Below are positions 7,793 through 16,284 of a stretch of 35,377 nucleotides of DNA, piece by piece. The notes below the pieces were generated by a model, which worked only from the letters and a program-made list of their open reading frames with translations, had not been told where the DNA came from and did no database searches. The DNA comes from CAISIP01 sp037968655 (GTDB lineage: Bacteria; Pseudomonadota; Gammaproteobacteria; Burkholderiales; Burkholderiaceae_C): contig JBBKVW010000253.1 of NCBI GenBank assembly GCA_037968655.1, forward strand, positions 1 to 35,377, in the 5' to 3' direction. The position numbers and the translations under genes are program-made. Numbering within the stretch: the first letter of the stretch is position 1; every line of letters begins with the position of its first letter.

Positions 7793-9121
7793 TCAGGCTG
7801 CAGCCTTGTGGTGGGTGATGACCATATGGCCCAGATCGTCCATCACTTCCTGCAAAGATGCAATGGCGCGCCCGACCCGGGTTGGTGGCTTGGCTGGTTT
7901 GCACAGATGGGCCTTGGGGTCGTCCAGCGCCGCATGGTTGAGCTTTATGCCGTGGCGTGCCAGCTTGGCCGACAGGCCGGTTGTGCGTGAACGCAGCATC
8001 TGGCGCGTTTGCTGGAAGGCATGCTCGGCCAGGTGCCGGCGCTGGCTGTAGCTGAAGGTGTTGGCCAAATAAAGCTCAGGGTCGCGGTGATCGGGTTCGA
8101 TCAGGATGATGTCGGTATCCGGATAGGAGCGCTCATAGTGCTGCATGCCCAGCGCCATGCGTGAGTGGATCATCGAACGGAAGGTCTGGCTCAGTACCGA
8201 GGGCAGGCCGCCTTCGACGATGCGCGGTATCCGGCGCTTCTCCGGTGCCAGGCCGCGCTGCATCAGCTTGGGAGCTGCTGGTGAGCTGGCGTCAAAGGGC
8301 ACCAGCGGATTGAGGCAAAGCATCAGGTCGACACCCTGGTCAAGTGCGATCGTGGCATGCAGGGTCTTCTTGAGCGCGCCATCGACATAGTACTGGTCGT
8401 CGATCTCCACCGGCGGATAGAGGCCGGGCAAGGCCGAACTGGCCTGCACCGCCTGCGATATCGGCACGTGATCCCAGCCCGGGCTGCCAAACGGGGCCGC
8501 GTCGCCGGTGTCCAGGTTCGTCGCGACCAGGGTCAGACGGTTCTTGAGCTGGCGAAAATCATTGGTGAAGCCCTCGCGCTCGAATAGCCGCGCCAGCTCG
8601 GTGTGGATGCTGCGGTTCGAAAAGACACCGGTTGGCAAACCGGCGCCCAAGTGCTCGAGGCCCTGGGTGAGCGATTTGCGACCAGCCGTGACGCGCCACA
8701 AGGCGCCCATCAGCAAGCCCGGCCACATGATGGCGCGGCGCAGGAACTCGTCGGTCGCCGGTTTCATCAGCCAGGCCGGATCAAACACGGTATTGCCCTG
8801 CGGGTCGTTCTCGATGAAGGACGCGCACAGCTCGCGCGGTGAAATGCCATTTGCCAGGCCTGCGGCAATGAAGCCGCCGGCCGATACGCCGACATAGTGG
8901 TTCAGCCGGGTCAGGTCCAAGCCGATCAGCGATTGCTCGAGCGCGCACAAGGCGCCGATCTCGTAGATGGCGCCCAAAGGGCCACCACCTGCCAGCGCCA
9001 GCGCTATGCGGGGTTGGCTTTGTTTGGAACGGATTTTTTGGCGAACGGCCGGCGCTGCAAGGGGCTGTCGTCGGCCGGGACCGGGGCTGGATTTGATCAT
9101 GTCAGGGGTAGCAGGACGCAT
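7793..9121 (-). CDS. Patatin-like phospholipase/lipid acyl hydrolase
   Basis: A 442-residue serine hydrolase with the patatin catalytic dyad. The oxyanion loop GGGPLGAIYEIG lies at residues 45-56, the nucleophile is Ser80 in GVSAGG, and the catalytic Asp247 is in VDGALKK. There is no clear signal peptide; the first 35 residues are basic and Pro-rich, so it is probably cytoplasmic. Start ATG 9121 is possible, as is the internal ATG at 9100. It is followed immediately by the PhaD-like regulator. In this setting it may mobilise wax ester, TAG or membrane acyl chains. Members of this family with extended C-termini are common in PHA-producing Burkholderiales. Confidence 0.9.
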   Translation of the reverse strand: MRPATPDMIKSSPGPGRRQPLAAPAVRQKIRSKQSQPRIALALAGGGPLGAIYEIGALCALEQSLIGLDLTRLNHYVGVSAGGFIAAGLANGISPRELCASFIENDPQGNTVFDPAWLMKPATDEFLRRAIMWPGLLMGALWRVTAGRKSLTQGLEHLGAGLPTGVFSNRSIHTELARLFEREGFTNDFRQLKNRLTLVATNLDTGDAAPFGSPGWDHVPISQAVQASSALPGLYPPVEIDDQYYVDGALKKTLHATIALDQGVDLMLCLNPLVPFDASSPAAPKLMQRGLAPEKRRIPRIVEGGLPSVLSQTFRSMIHSRMALGMQHYERSYPDTDIILIEPDHRDPELYLANTFSYSQRRHLAEHAFQQTRQMLRSRTTGLSAKLARHGIKLNHAALDDPKAHLCKPAKPPTRVGRAIASLQEVMDDLGHMVITHHKAAA

Positions 9122-9252
9122 GATTGCGGCGGGCGACGGTCCCGCGGCGGCTTATCGGTTTGCCCTGCCAAGTCAACTGGCCAAGTGGCGCAGGACGCCT
9201 TCGAACCGGGTCGGTAGAACCCTGCCAGCCTGGCGTGTGCAGCGCGCTCAAC

Positions 9253-9831
9253 TTAGCTGGCAGCCGCTGCTGCGGCCGGCTTGCGCTTGGCAGCAGCACG
9301 ACGCACGGTTTTCTTCGCCGTCTTGGCGCGGGCCGGCGCGGGAGTGGTCTTGGCTGCAGATTTCGCCGCGGGCCTGGCTTGCTTGCGAGCGGTTGACTTG
9401 GCTGCCGCGGGGCTGGCCGCAGACAGCTTTTGCACGCTCACTTTTAGTTCGTCGATGCGGGCGATCAAGGCGTTGACGTCCTTGGCCGAAGGGACGCCCA
9501 GTTTGTTCAGGGCCTTGGCCACGCGCTCTTCAAAGATGTTTTCCAACTTGTCCCAATGGCCGGAGGCCTTGGAAGATATGTCGGTGGCCATGTTGGACAT
9601 GCGGTTGGTTGCTTCCGAAATACGTTCTTCTGCGGCGGCCTGGGTTTTGCGTTGCAAGCCGGTGCCTTCTTTGACCAGGGCCTCAAAAGCCCGTGTTCCC
9701 TCGGCTTGCGCCTTGGCGAATGCGCCCAGCCCAGCTTGCCAGATTTGCTGGGCCGAGTCCTTGACAGACCCGCTCATGGGCGCGTCGTCCGACGGGGCCG
9801 CACTGGCACTCTTATGCAATTTCTTGACCAT
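9253..9831 (-). CDS. Phasin (PhaF/PhaI-type granule-associated protein)
   Basis: A 192-residue granule-surface protein. The N-terminal domain (residues about 25-125) is amphipathic and helical with the PF05597 pattern IWQAGLGAFAKAQAEGTRAFEALVKEG, and includes a predicted coiled-coil segment (VNALIARIDELKVSVQKL). The C-terminal third is an Ala/Lys/Pro-rich histone-H1-like tail (AAKSAAKTTPAPARAKTAKK) that in PhaF binds DNA. Such proteins coat PHA granules and help distribute them at division. It is divergent from the acyl-CoA reductase over 225 bp. The nearby wax ester genes raise the possibility that it coats wax inclusions; no PHA synthase is visible in the window. Confidence 0.9.
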   Translation of the reverse strand: MVKKLHKSASAAPSDDAPMSGSVKDSAQQIWQAGLGAFAKAQAEGTRAFEALVKEGTGLQRKTQAAAEERISEATNRMSNMATDISSKASGHWDKLENIFEERVAKALNKLGVPSAKDVNALIARIDELKVSVQKLSAASPAAAKSTARKQARPAAKSAAKTTPAPARAKTAKKTVRRAAAKRKPAAAAAAS

Positions 9832-9949
9832 GCTTGTCTCCTGGCAAAGCTACGAATGGGAACCCGATCGAGGGGCAGTTAGCCTTCAAATGTACGAATG
9901 CCATTGCGTCTCGTGTAGGTGGGCGTCACTAAAGTGCGTCGAATCAGGT

Positions 9950-9970
9950 CGTGGTCGTCCTCGGACCACG
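9950..9970. promoter_or_regulatory. Inverted repeat in phasin/acyl-CoA reductase divergent promoter
   Basis: Arms CGTGGTC (9950-9956) and GACCACG (9964-9970) are separated by 7 bp, roughly midway in the 225-bp gap between the divergently transcribed phasin and reductase genes. It is a plausible operator, possibly for the nearby PhaD-like regulator. A transcript hairpin is the alternative. I found no convincing -35/-10 pair. Confidence 0.35.
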
Positions 9971-10056
9971 GGTGGGTTAATGCTGAATAGCGCAGTCGCA
10001 ATTTTGAGCAAGAATGCTCGGGGTGGGTGTCCACAAGAACCAACAGAGGAATCGAT

Positions 10057-12054
10057 ATGCAGTATTTTGTGACCGGAGCAACCGGATTCATTGGCAAACG
10101 CCTGGTTGGAAAGCTGTTGGCCCGCAAGGGTGCGGTGGTGCACTTCCTGATTCGCAAGGAGAGCGAGTCCAAGGTCAAGGCATTGCGGGAATACTGGGGC
10201 GTCAGCGCCAGCCGCGCGATCCCGGTGTTCGGCGACCTGACCCTGAAGAAGCTCGGAGTGTCGGCTGATGCCATCAAGAGCCTCAAGGGCGCGGTGGACC
10301 ATTTCTATCATTTGGCCGCCGTCTATGACCTGGGCGCCGACGAGCAGCAGCAGATCGCCGTCAACATCGACGGCACGCGTAATACGGTGGAGTTTGCCAA
10401 GGCGATTGACGCCGGGCATTTCCACCATGTCAGCTCGATCGCCGCCGCCGGCCTGTATGAAGGCGTGTTTCGCGAGGACATGTTCGAGGTGGCCGAGAAC
10501 ATCGACCATCCTTACTTCATGACCAAGCACGAGAGCGAAAAGATCGTGCGCCAGGAGTGCAAGGTGCCCTGGTCGGTGTTCCGTCCGGCAATGGTGGTTG
10601 GCGACAGTACCACCGGCGAGATGGACAAGATCGATGGCCCCTACTATTTCTTCAAGCTGATCCAGCGCATGCGCCAGCTCTTGCCGCCGTGGATGCCCTC
10701 GATCGGGCTCGAAGGCGGCCGCATCAACATCGTGCCGGTCGATTTCGTCGTCGATGCGTTGGACACGATCAGCCACAAGAGCGGCATTGCCAAGAAGTGT
10801 TTCCACCTGGTCGACCCGGTGGGATACCGCGTCGGTGACGTGCTCGACATCTTCAGCAAGGCCGCGCACGCGCCCAAGATGAACCTGTTCGTCAATGCGG
10901 CGCTGCTGGGTTTCATACCGCGCAGCGTGACCAAGGGCTTGATGGCGCTGGCGCCGGTGCGCCGGGTGCGCAATGCGGTGCTCAATGACCTGGGCCTGCC
11001 CGAGGACATGATGACTTTTGTCAACTATCCGACGCGCTTTGACTGCCGCGAGACGCTGGCCCACCTCAAGGGCAGCGGCATTGCATGCCCGAACCTGAAG
11101 GACTACGCGTGGCGGATCTGGGACTATTGGGAGCGCCATCTGGATCCGGACCTGCACATCGATCGGTCCCTGCGCGGCACCGTGGCCGGCAAGGTGGTCC
11201 TGGTCACTGGCGGCTCGTCCGGCATTGGCCTGGCGGCTGCGCACAAGTTTGCCGACGCCGGAGCCATCACCATCATCTGCGGCCGTGACGTAGACAAACT
11301 CGAGGAAGCGTGCAAGGAGGCCAAGGCCAAGGGCTACAGCTTCATTGCCTACCCGGCCGACATTGCCGACATGGCCGATTGCGACCGCTTCATCAAGCTG
11401 CTGCATGAAAAGCACGGCGGCGTGGATTTCCTGATCAACAACGCCGGGCGCTCGATCCGCCGGGCCATCGAGTCGAGCTACGACCGTTTCCACGACTATG
11501 AGCGCACCATGCAGCTCAATTATTTCGGCTGCCTGCGCGTGACCATGGGCATCGTGCCGGCATTGGTGGACAAGAAGAAGGGGCATGTGGTCTACATCAG
11601 TTCGATCGGCGTTCTGACAAATGCCCCGCGCTTTTCGGCCTATGTGGCATCCAAGGCCGCGCTCGATGCCTGGACCCGCTGCGCATCCAGTGAATATGCC
11701 GACCAGGGCATCTCGTTCACCACCATCAACATGCCCCTGGTGCGCACGCCCATGATCGCGCCGACCGGCCTGTACAACAACGTACCCACGCTGGCGCCCG
11801 AAGAGGCCGCCGACCTGATTGCCCAGGCCTGCATCTTCAAGCCGGTGCGCATCGCAACCCGGCTTGGCATCACCGGGCAACTGATGCATGCGCTGGTGCC
11901 ACGCGTGGCGCAGATCGCCATGAACACCAGCTTTCGCATGTTCCCGGACTCGTCAGCGGCCAAGGGTGCCAAGCCTGGTGATAAACCGGTGAAACAACAG
12001 CTTTCAGCCGAGGCGGTGGCGATGCAGCAGATGATGCGGGGGATTCACTTTTAG
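10057..12054 (+). CDS. Fatty acyl-CoA reductase, two-domain SDR (Marinobacter FAR type)
   Basis: A 665-residue protein made of two NAD(P)-binding domains. The N-terminal extended-SDR/Male-sterility domain has the TGATGFIG nucleotide loop at residues 6-13 and YxxxK at Tyr153/Lys157. The C-terminal classical SDR domain has TGGSSGIG from about 384 and YxxSK at Tyr529/Lys533, with NNAGRSIRR between. From memory the whole sequence, including GEMDKIDGPYYFFK and NAPRFSAYVASK, closely matches the Marinobacter reductase that converts acyl-CoA (via aldehyde) to fatty alcohol with NADPH. ATG 10057 follows AGAGGA; an earlier in-frame ATG at 10027 lacks this. With WS/DGAT it completes wax ester synthesis. 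Specificity is inferred from family. Confidence 0.92.
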   Translation: MQYFVTGATGFIGKRLVGKLLARKGAVVHFLIRKESESKVKALREYWGVSASRAIPVFGDLTLKKLGVSADAIKSLKGAVDHFYHLAAVYDLGADEQQQIAVNIDGTRNTVEFAKAIDAGHFHHVSSIAAAGLYEGVFREDMFEVAENIDHPYFMTKHESEKIVRQECKVPWSVFRPAMVVGDSTTGEMDKIDGPYYFFKLIQRMRQLLPPWMPSIGLEGGRINIVPVDFVVDALDTISHKSGIAKKCFHLVDPVGYRVGDVLDIFSKAAHAPKMNLFVNAALLGFIPRSVTKGLMALAPVRRVRNAVLNDLGLPEDMMTFVNYPTRFDCRETLAHLKGSGIACPNLKDYAWRIWDYWERHLDPDLHIDRSLRGTVAGKVVLVTGGSSGIGLAAAHKFADAGAITIICGRDVDKLEEACKEAKAKGYSFIAYPADIADMADCDRFIKLLHEKHGGVDFLINNAGRSIRRAIESSYDRFHDYERTMQLNYFGCLRVTMGIVPALVDKKKGHVVYISSIGVLTNAPRFSAYVASKAALDAWTRCASSEYADQGISFTTINMPLVRTPMIAPTGLYNNVPTLAPEEAADLIAQACIFKPVRIATRLGITGQLMHALVPRVAQIAMNTSFRMFPDSSAAKGAKPGDKPVKQQLSAEAVAMQQMMRGIHF

Positions 12055-12506
12055 GCTTCGCTATGGCCGGCAGGCCACAGGCCTGCGAATCGGAAGAGTG
12101 CTCTTGCGTCATCTTGACAGGACACCAGGCATCCGACGCCAGACCTCGCCAGGGGTTAATCGTGCCTTTCTGTGTGCCCTCGTGGTGCCGCGCACCCCAG
12201 TGCCAACATTTTTTGGCCGCCGTCGCTGACTGCAGCGATCGGCTTTGCGCAGGTCGCTTGCGCCGCCTCGCCACGCGGCACGCCATGAACATATCGAATG
12301 AATAGATGTATGCAACTTCCTTACGCGGGCGGGGGCATGTTCCTGCTTCGGCTGCCTGGTGCTAATTGGGGGTGGCACAGGAAGGCGGACCAGTGCCAGC
12401 GCCCGTATCTTGCACCCGGGGGCGACGTACACTCCTGTAGCCGTTGCCTGGTAGCCGCCGGCTATCCGTTGCGGCAGCGAGCAATTCGTTCATGAGAAAG
12501 AGCAAG
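12055..12506. other. Non-coding 452-bp stretch before the polysaccharide cluster
   Basis: I see no protein-like ORF here on either strand. Its left end carries the hairpin at 12070-12086. It includes a locally AT-richer patch at about 12285-12315 and should contain the promoter for the polysaccharide cluster, but I could not pick a convincing -35/-10 pair. No JUMPstart/ops element was recognised. Confidence 0.6.
12070..12086 (+). terminator. Hairpin just downstream of acyl-CoA reductase
   Basis: A perfect inverted repeat, GCAGGCC (12070-12076), loop ACA, GGCCTGC (12080-12086), begins 15 bp after the reductase stop. The position suits a terminator, but no T-tract follows, so termination might be Rho-assisted, or it may only protect the mRNA 3' end. 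Confidence 0.45.
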
Positions 12507-13043
12507 ATGAAGCTTCATTTGGGTTGTGGAAAGCGGTTTATTCCGGGGTTTATCCATATCGACGCTGTCGAGTATCCGCATGTGAATCATGTCGCGACGA
12601 TCGACCACCTGTCATTCATTCCGGATGATTCGGTCGACCTGATCTACAACTGCCATGTGCTGGAGCACTTCAAGCGCAATGACGTCGTGCGGGTGCTGCG
12701 CGAGTGGGCCCGCGTGCTCAAACCGGGCGGCGTGCTTCGGATCTCGGTTCCTGATTTCGCGAGTCTGTGCAACGTGTACCAGAAGGCGCAGAAGCTGGAC
12801 CTGGTCATCGGGGCGCTGTTTGGCCGTCAGGACTACCTCTACAACATCCATTACAACGTGTTCGACCTTGCCTCCCTGTCCGCGCAATTGGCGCAGGCTG
12901 GCCTGGTTGATGTGCGTCGCTACGACTGGCGCGACACCGAGCACGCGCAGATTGACGACTATTCGCAGGCCTATGTTCCGCACATGGACAAGGACAACGG
13001 AACGCTGATCAGCCTGAATGTCGAGTGCACCAAGCCGACATGA
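12507..13043 (+). CDS. Class I SAM-dependent methyltransferase (glycan cluster)
   Basis: A 178-residue methyltransferase. Motif I is LHLGCGKRFIPGFIHID at the very N-terminus, and HVLEHF with the following RVLREWARVLKPGGVLRISVPDF are motifs post-I to III. This small type is frequent in O-antigen and exopolysaccharide clusters, where it methylates a sugar or a lipid-linked glycan end. I chose ATG 12507 because the family starts directly at motif I; ATG 12492 adds five residues (MRKSK) and is equally possible. It is the first gene of a long co-directional cluster and overlaps the flippase gene by 4 bp. Acceptor unknown. Confidence 0.85.
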   Translation: MKLHLGCGKRFIPGFIHIDAVEYPHVNHVATIDHLSFIPDDSVDLIYNCHVLEHFKRNDVVRVLREWARVLKPGGVLRISVPDFASLCNVYQKAQKLDLVIGALFGRQDYLYNIHYNVFDLASLSAQLAQAGLVDVRRYDWRDTEHAQIDDYSQAYVPHMDKDNGTLISLNVECTKPT

Positions 13044-14416
13044 GCGTGCGGCAATCCCGACTGCTCCGGATGGCCGCGACCATCGCGCACCGGTGGCAGG
13101 GGTTTGCCGATCGATCGCCGCTGAGTCGGCTCGGCCGTAATTCGATGCTGGCCGCGCTGACCGCGGTCGCAGCCAAGACTGTCGGGTTTGGCAAGGAGAT
13201 CCTGGTCGCCTCGGTATTCGGGCTGGCCGACGGGCTGGAGGTCTACCTGATGGCCTTCGTGCTGATCGGATTTCCGCTCAGCATCCTGCTCAACGCGATT
13301 CAAACGACGCTGATTGCCTGCCTGTCGTCGGGTCGAGGAGACGGCGCGCGGGACGGTGTGGTGTACAGCACCGTGGCGCTGGTCTCGTTTGCCCTGACCG
13401 CATGCGCACTGCCGATCTGGCTGCTGCTGCTTGACAGCTTGTTGCCGCTTGTTGCGATCGGCTTCGCACCGGACAAGCTGCATCAGCTCGAGCGGGCGCT
13501 ATGGTGGCTGATTCCCTACTATCTTTTCAACGGGCTCAATTTGCTGGGTTACGGCGTGCTGCAGGCGCGCCAGAAGTTCTTCATGAATGGCTTCCTGCCC
13601 ATTCTGACTCCGATCGTCACTATCGGATTCGTGCTGTCGCACCGGGACGCGGGCAATTGGGAGGTGCTGGCCATGGCGCTGAATGTTGGCGCCCTGGTCG
13701 AACTGCTGGCGATCAATATCACGCTGTTTCGCGCCAAGCTGCTGGCCTTGCCCGGCGCCTGCCGACAGGAGTTGTCGACTGTGTTGCGCGGCGCGCGCAA
13801 GTTGCTGCCGGGAACGATGGTGTTGGCGGTCAGCCCGGTGGCCGAGCAATCGATTGCGGCCTCGTTGGGCAGCGGTGCCGTGGCCGCATTGGGCTATGGC
13901 TTTCGACTGCCTGCCGCGGTCAGCGGCATCCTGGTCACTGCGATCGGCATCACCGTATTGCCGGCCTTCGCACGATTACTTGCCGAGGGGCAACACTCCT
14001 ATTGCCGCCATAGTCTGGAGAAGGCGGGTCGCTGGCTAGTGGTGTCCGGCTTGCTGCTGGCTTGCGTGCTGGCCCTGTTGTCCGACGGCATCGTGACCCA
14101 TCTCTACCAGCGCGGCGCCTTCGATGCAGCGGCCAGTCAACGGGTGGTGCCAATTCAGCAGGTTTATTTTTTCCAGTTGCCGTTTGCGCTGATTTCCATG
14201 CTGGGACTCAGAACATTGGCGGCGCTGGGGCGCAACGGTGCGGTCAGCGTTCTGATTGTGATGACGGTGGTGATCCAGGTTTCACTGGCCTGGCTGCTGG
14301 GCAGGGCATGGGGTCCGATGGGAATCGCCTGTGCGGCGACCATCGCATCGTCTTTTATGGCGGTTGCCGCATTTGGCTGGGCGCGTGCGCAGCTGGCGCG
14401 GGACATGACAGCATGA
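13040..14416 (+). CDS. MurJ-like polysaccharide flippase (MVF/MOP family)
   Basis: A 458-residue polytopic membrane protein with roughly 12-14 hydrophobic segments. The start of the core, NSMLAALTAVAAKTVGFGKEILVASVFG, resembles MurJ-family lipid II flippases, and so does QTTLIACLSSG near residue 95. Mid-protein GTMVLAVSPVAEQSIAASLG also fits the family. MurJ proper is about 510-520 residues and normally sits elsewhere, so this shorter homologue probably flips the undecaprenyl-linked repeat unit made by this cluster, standing in for Wzx. Start ATG 13040 overlaps the preceding stop (ATGA); 13025 is an upstream alternative. The transported substrate is inference. Confidence 0.85.
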   Translation: MSVRQSRLLRMAATIAHRWQGFADRSPLSRLGRNSMLAALTAVAAKTVGFGKEILVASVFGLADGLEVYLMAFVLIGFPLSILLNAIQTTLIACLSSGRGDGARDGVVYSTVALVSFALTACALPIWLLLLDSLLPLVAIGFAPDKLHQLERALWWLIPYYLFNGLNLLGYGVLQARQKFFMNGFLPILTPIVTIGFVLSHRDAGNWEVLAMALNVGALVELLAINITLFRAKLLALPGACRQELSTVLRGARKLLPGTMVLAVSPVAEQSIAASLGSGAVAALGYGFRLPAAVSGILVTAIGITVLPAFARLLAEGQHSYCRHSLEKAGRWLVVSGLLLACVLALLSDGIVTHLYQRGAFDAAASQRVVPIQQVYFFQLPFALISMLGLRTLAALGRNGAVSVLIVMTVVIQVSLAWLLGRAWGPMGIACAATIASSFMAVAAFGWARAQLARDMTA

Positions 14417-15534
14417 AAAAGGTCTGCTTGTTCAATTATCCACCGTTGGCCGATTTCCACGGCTACCAGGTGGAGTCGTTTGATCCCATGGGCTATTTCC
14501 CGCGTGGCGCCCATTGGGGCTTGAATGACATGCTGCACTGGGGCCATGTCGGTTACAACAAGTGCCGTGCGATCACCGCCGGCGCGGCCGGCGTGGACCG
14601 CCTGTACCGGGAGCGGGACCCCGATTACATGCGCATGATCGGCGACTTCGTGGACCGCTTTCGTGACCATGACCTGATCGTCATGAGTTCCTACAACTTC
14701 ATCCATCCCGAGGTCCTGGCAGGTCCAATGCGTAATCCGACCAAGATCCTCGGATTCATCGACGACCCGTATTCCAGCTATCTGCGTGGCATCCCGTATT
14801 TGTGGGCTTTTGACGGGGCGTTCTTTATTTCACCCAGCTACATCGACGGCCAGCTGTTTGCCGACGCGATTGCCCGTTGGGGAGACAAGCCGGCAATGTG
14901 GTGGCCCCTGGTGCCGTACGCGCATCGGCGGCCGGTACAGGACGACGACGCGTTCTTCGCCCAGCGCGATATCGAGGTGGTGTATGTCGGCAATCCCAGT
15001 GCGACCAAGGTTGAGCGCCTGATCGAACTCAAGCGCCACTTCGGTACACGCATGCGGGTGCACGGGCGCTGGCCGTTCAAGGGCTATGTCGGCTTGATAC
15101 GCGGGCTGCTGGGCAAACCGGTCTTTCCGCATCGTGTCACAAGCCTGTCAGAGCCGGACCGCACGGCTATGTACTGGCGGACCCGGATCGGGTTCAACAT
15201 GCATGTCTCCGACCGCCCCCACGAGACCGGAAACATGCGCATGTATGAAACCCCGGCGCACGGCATGATGATGGTGTGCGACAAGGCGGGAGCAGATGCG
15301 CATGCAGGTATATTCGCGCCGGACACTGAAGCCGTCTATTACGATTCGACCCGCCATGCGATCGAATTGATGGAGCATTACCTGCACGCGGACGACGAGC
15401 GCGTGCGCATCGCACGGGCCGGCTATGCGCGCTACTGGCGGGACTACGAATGGGAGGCCAACATGCTCAAATTCCTGGACTGGGGTATGGCACTGCGCAA
15501 TCGACAAACGGCACATTCTGAAAGCGGGACATGA
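14413..15534 (+). CDS. CgeB-like glycosyltransferase (GT1-type C-terminal domain)
   Basis: A 373-residue protein. The C-terminal part has the pattern of the PF13524 glycosyltransferase domain: FNMHVSDRPHETGNMRMYETPAHG, then an acidic DTEAVYYDSTRHAIELMEHYL stretch, then RIARAGYARYWRDYEWE. The N-terminal half is unlike ordinary GT4 enzymes (NYPPLADFHGYQVESFDPMG). No membrane segment or signal peptide is seen. It overlaps both neighbours by 4 bp (ATGA), so it is tightly coupled to the flippase and the second methyltransferase. It likely adds one sugar of the repeat unit; donor and linkage are unknown. Confidence 0.72.
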   Translation: MKKVCLFNYPPLADFHGYQVESFDPMGYFPRGAHWGLNDMLHWGHVGYNKCRAITAGAAGVDRLYRERDPDYMRMIGDFVDRFRDHDLIVMSSYNFIHPEVLAGPMRNPTKILGFIDDPYSSYLRGIPYLWAFDGAFFISPSYIDGQLFADAIARWGDKPAMWWPLVPYAHRRPVQDDDAFFAQRDIEVVYVGNPSATKVERLIELKRHFGTRMRVHGRWPFKGYVGLIRGLLGKPVFPHRVTSLSEPDRTAMYWRTRIGFNMHVSDRPHETGNMRMYETPAHGMMMVCDKAGADAHAGIFAPDTEAVYYDSTRHAIELMEHYLHADDERVRIARAGYARYWRDYEWEANMLKFLDWGMALRNRQTAHSESGT

Positions 15535-16235
15535 CAGGCGAGGGATTGAACCAGGAGAAGATCTGGGACCATTTCCAGAACGAAGGCATCGACTCGTTCT
15601 CGCAGAGCAGAGGTCGCCTGGAGTTTCTGGTTGATCGCCTGGCACCGGCAAGCCGGGTGCTGAACATAGGCGTGGGAAATGGCATCTTGGAGTCGCTGGC
15701 GCTGGCCCGCGGAATTGATGTCTGGTCGCTGGATCCGAGCGAGCGTGCGATTGAACGGCTTCGGCAAACTGCGGCCATGCGGGACAAGGCGATGGTCGGA
15801 TACAGCCAGGCAATGCCGTTTCCTGATCAGCACTTCGACGCCGTCGTGATGTCCGAGGTGCTGGAACACCTGGACGATGCCGTTTTGGCACAGAGCCTGC
15901 GCGAGGTTCGGCGTGTGCTGCGCGAGGGCGGCCGATTGCTCGGCACGGTTCCGGCACGCGAGGTGCTGTCCCAATCGTTTGTCGTCTGCCCGCATTGCAG
16001 CGAGGGTTTCCACCGCTGGGGGCATCAACGCAGCTTTGACATCCAGTCCCTGACGCAAGCGCTCGGCGCCGAATTCTCGGTGCAGACCGTCGCCGAGCAT
16101 TTTTTCATCGACTGGAAGTCCGTCGGTGCCTGGAAGAAGCTGCAGGGCCTGGTCAAACAACTGCTTTCCTGGCGCGGTATCGGAACCTACGGCGCGTGTC
16201 GCAATATCTACTTCTGTGTCCGCAAGGCAGGATGA
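15531..16235 (+). CDS. Class I SAM-dependent methyltransferase with CxxC insert
   Basis: A 234-residue methyltransferase. Motif I is VLNIGVGNGILESLALA near residue 43, the acidic motif II ends in VWSLDPS near 66, and FDAVVMSEVLEHLDDA with VRRVLREGGRLLGTVPA follow. A short insert, CPHCSEGFHRWGHQRSFD, has two cysteines and two histidines and could bind a metal; similar inserts occur in methyltransferases of glycan clusters. It overlaps the preceding gene by 4 bp. It probably modifies a sugar of the polysaccharide; the target is unknown. Confidence 0.85.
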   Translation: MTGEGLNQEKIWDHFQNEGIDSFSQSRGRLEFLVDRLAPASRVLNIGVGNGILESLALARGIDVWSLDPSERAIERLRQTAAMRDKAMVGYSQAMPFPDQHFDAVVMSEVLEHLDDAVLAQSLREVRRVLREGGRLLGTVPAREVLSQSFVVCPHCSEGFHRWGHQRSFDIQSLTQALGAEFSVQTVAEHFFIDWKSVGAWKKLQGLVKQLLSWRGIGTYGACRNIYFCVRKAG

Positions 16236-16284
16236 CGATGTTGTTGGCGGGCCTTGGTTGTTGCGCGACCTGCTCGCAATTGCC

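Noticed and set aside
9886..11889. 667-codon open frame on the minus strand opposite the acyl-CoA reductase
   Set aside because: It is antisense to a strongly conserved two-domain SDR gene. Its translation is rich in His, Gln, Arg and Asp with no recognisable motif, as expected from GC-rich antisense frames.
10057..12054. Acyl-CoA reductase as two fused or mis-joined genes
   Set aside because: The frame is unbroken, the linker ISRSLRGTVAGKV-type region is natural for this family, and the 665-residue length matches the known bacterial two-domain reductases.
12055..12506. Possible JUMPstart/ops element ahead of the polysaccharide cluster
   Set aside because: I looked for GGCGGTAG-type sequence; the nearest words (GGTAGCCGCC, GTAGCCG) do not match it in order or orientation.
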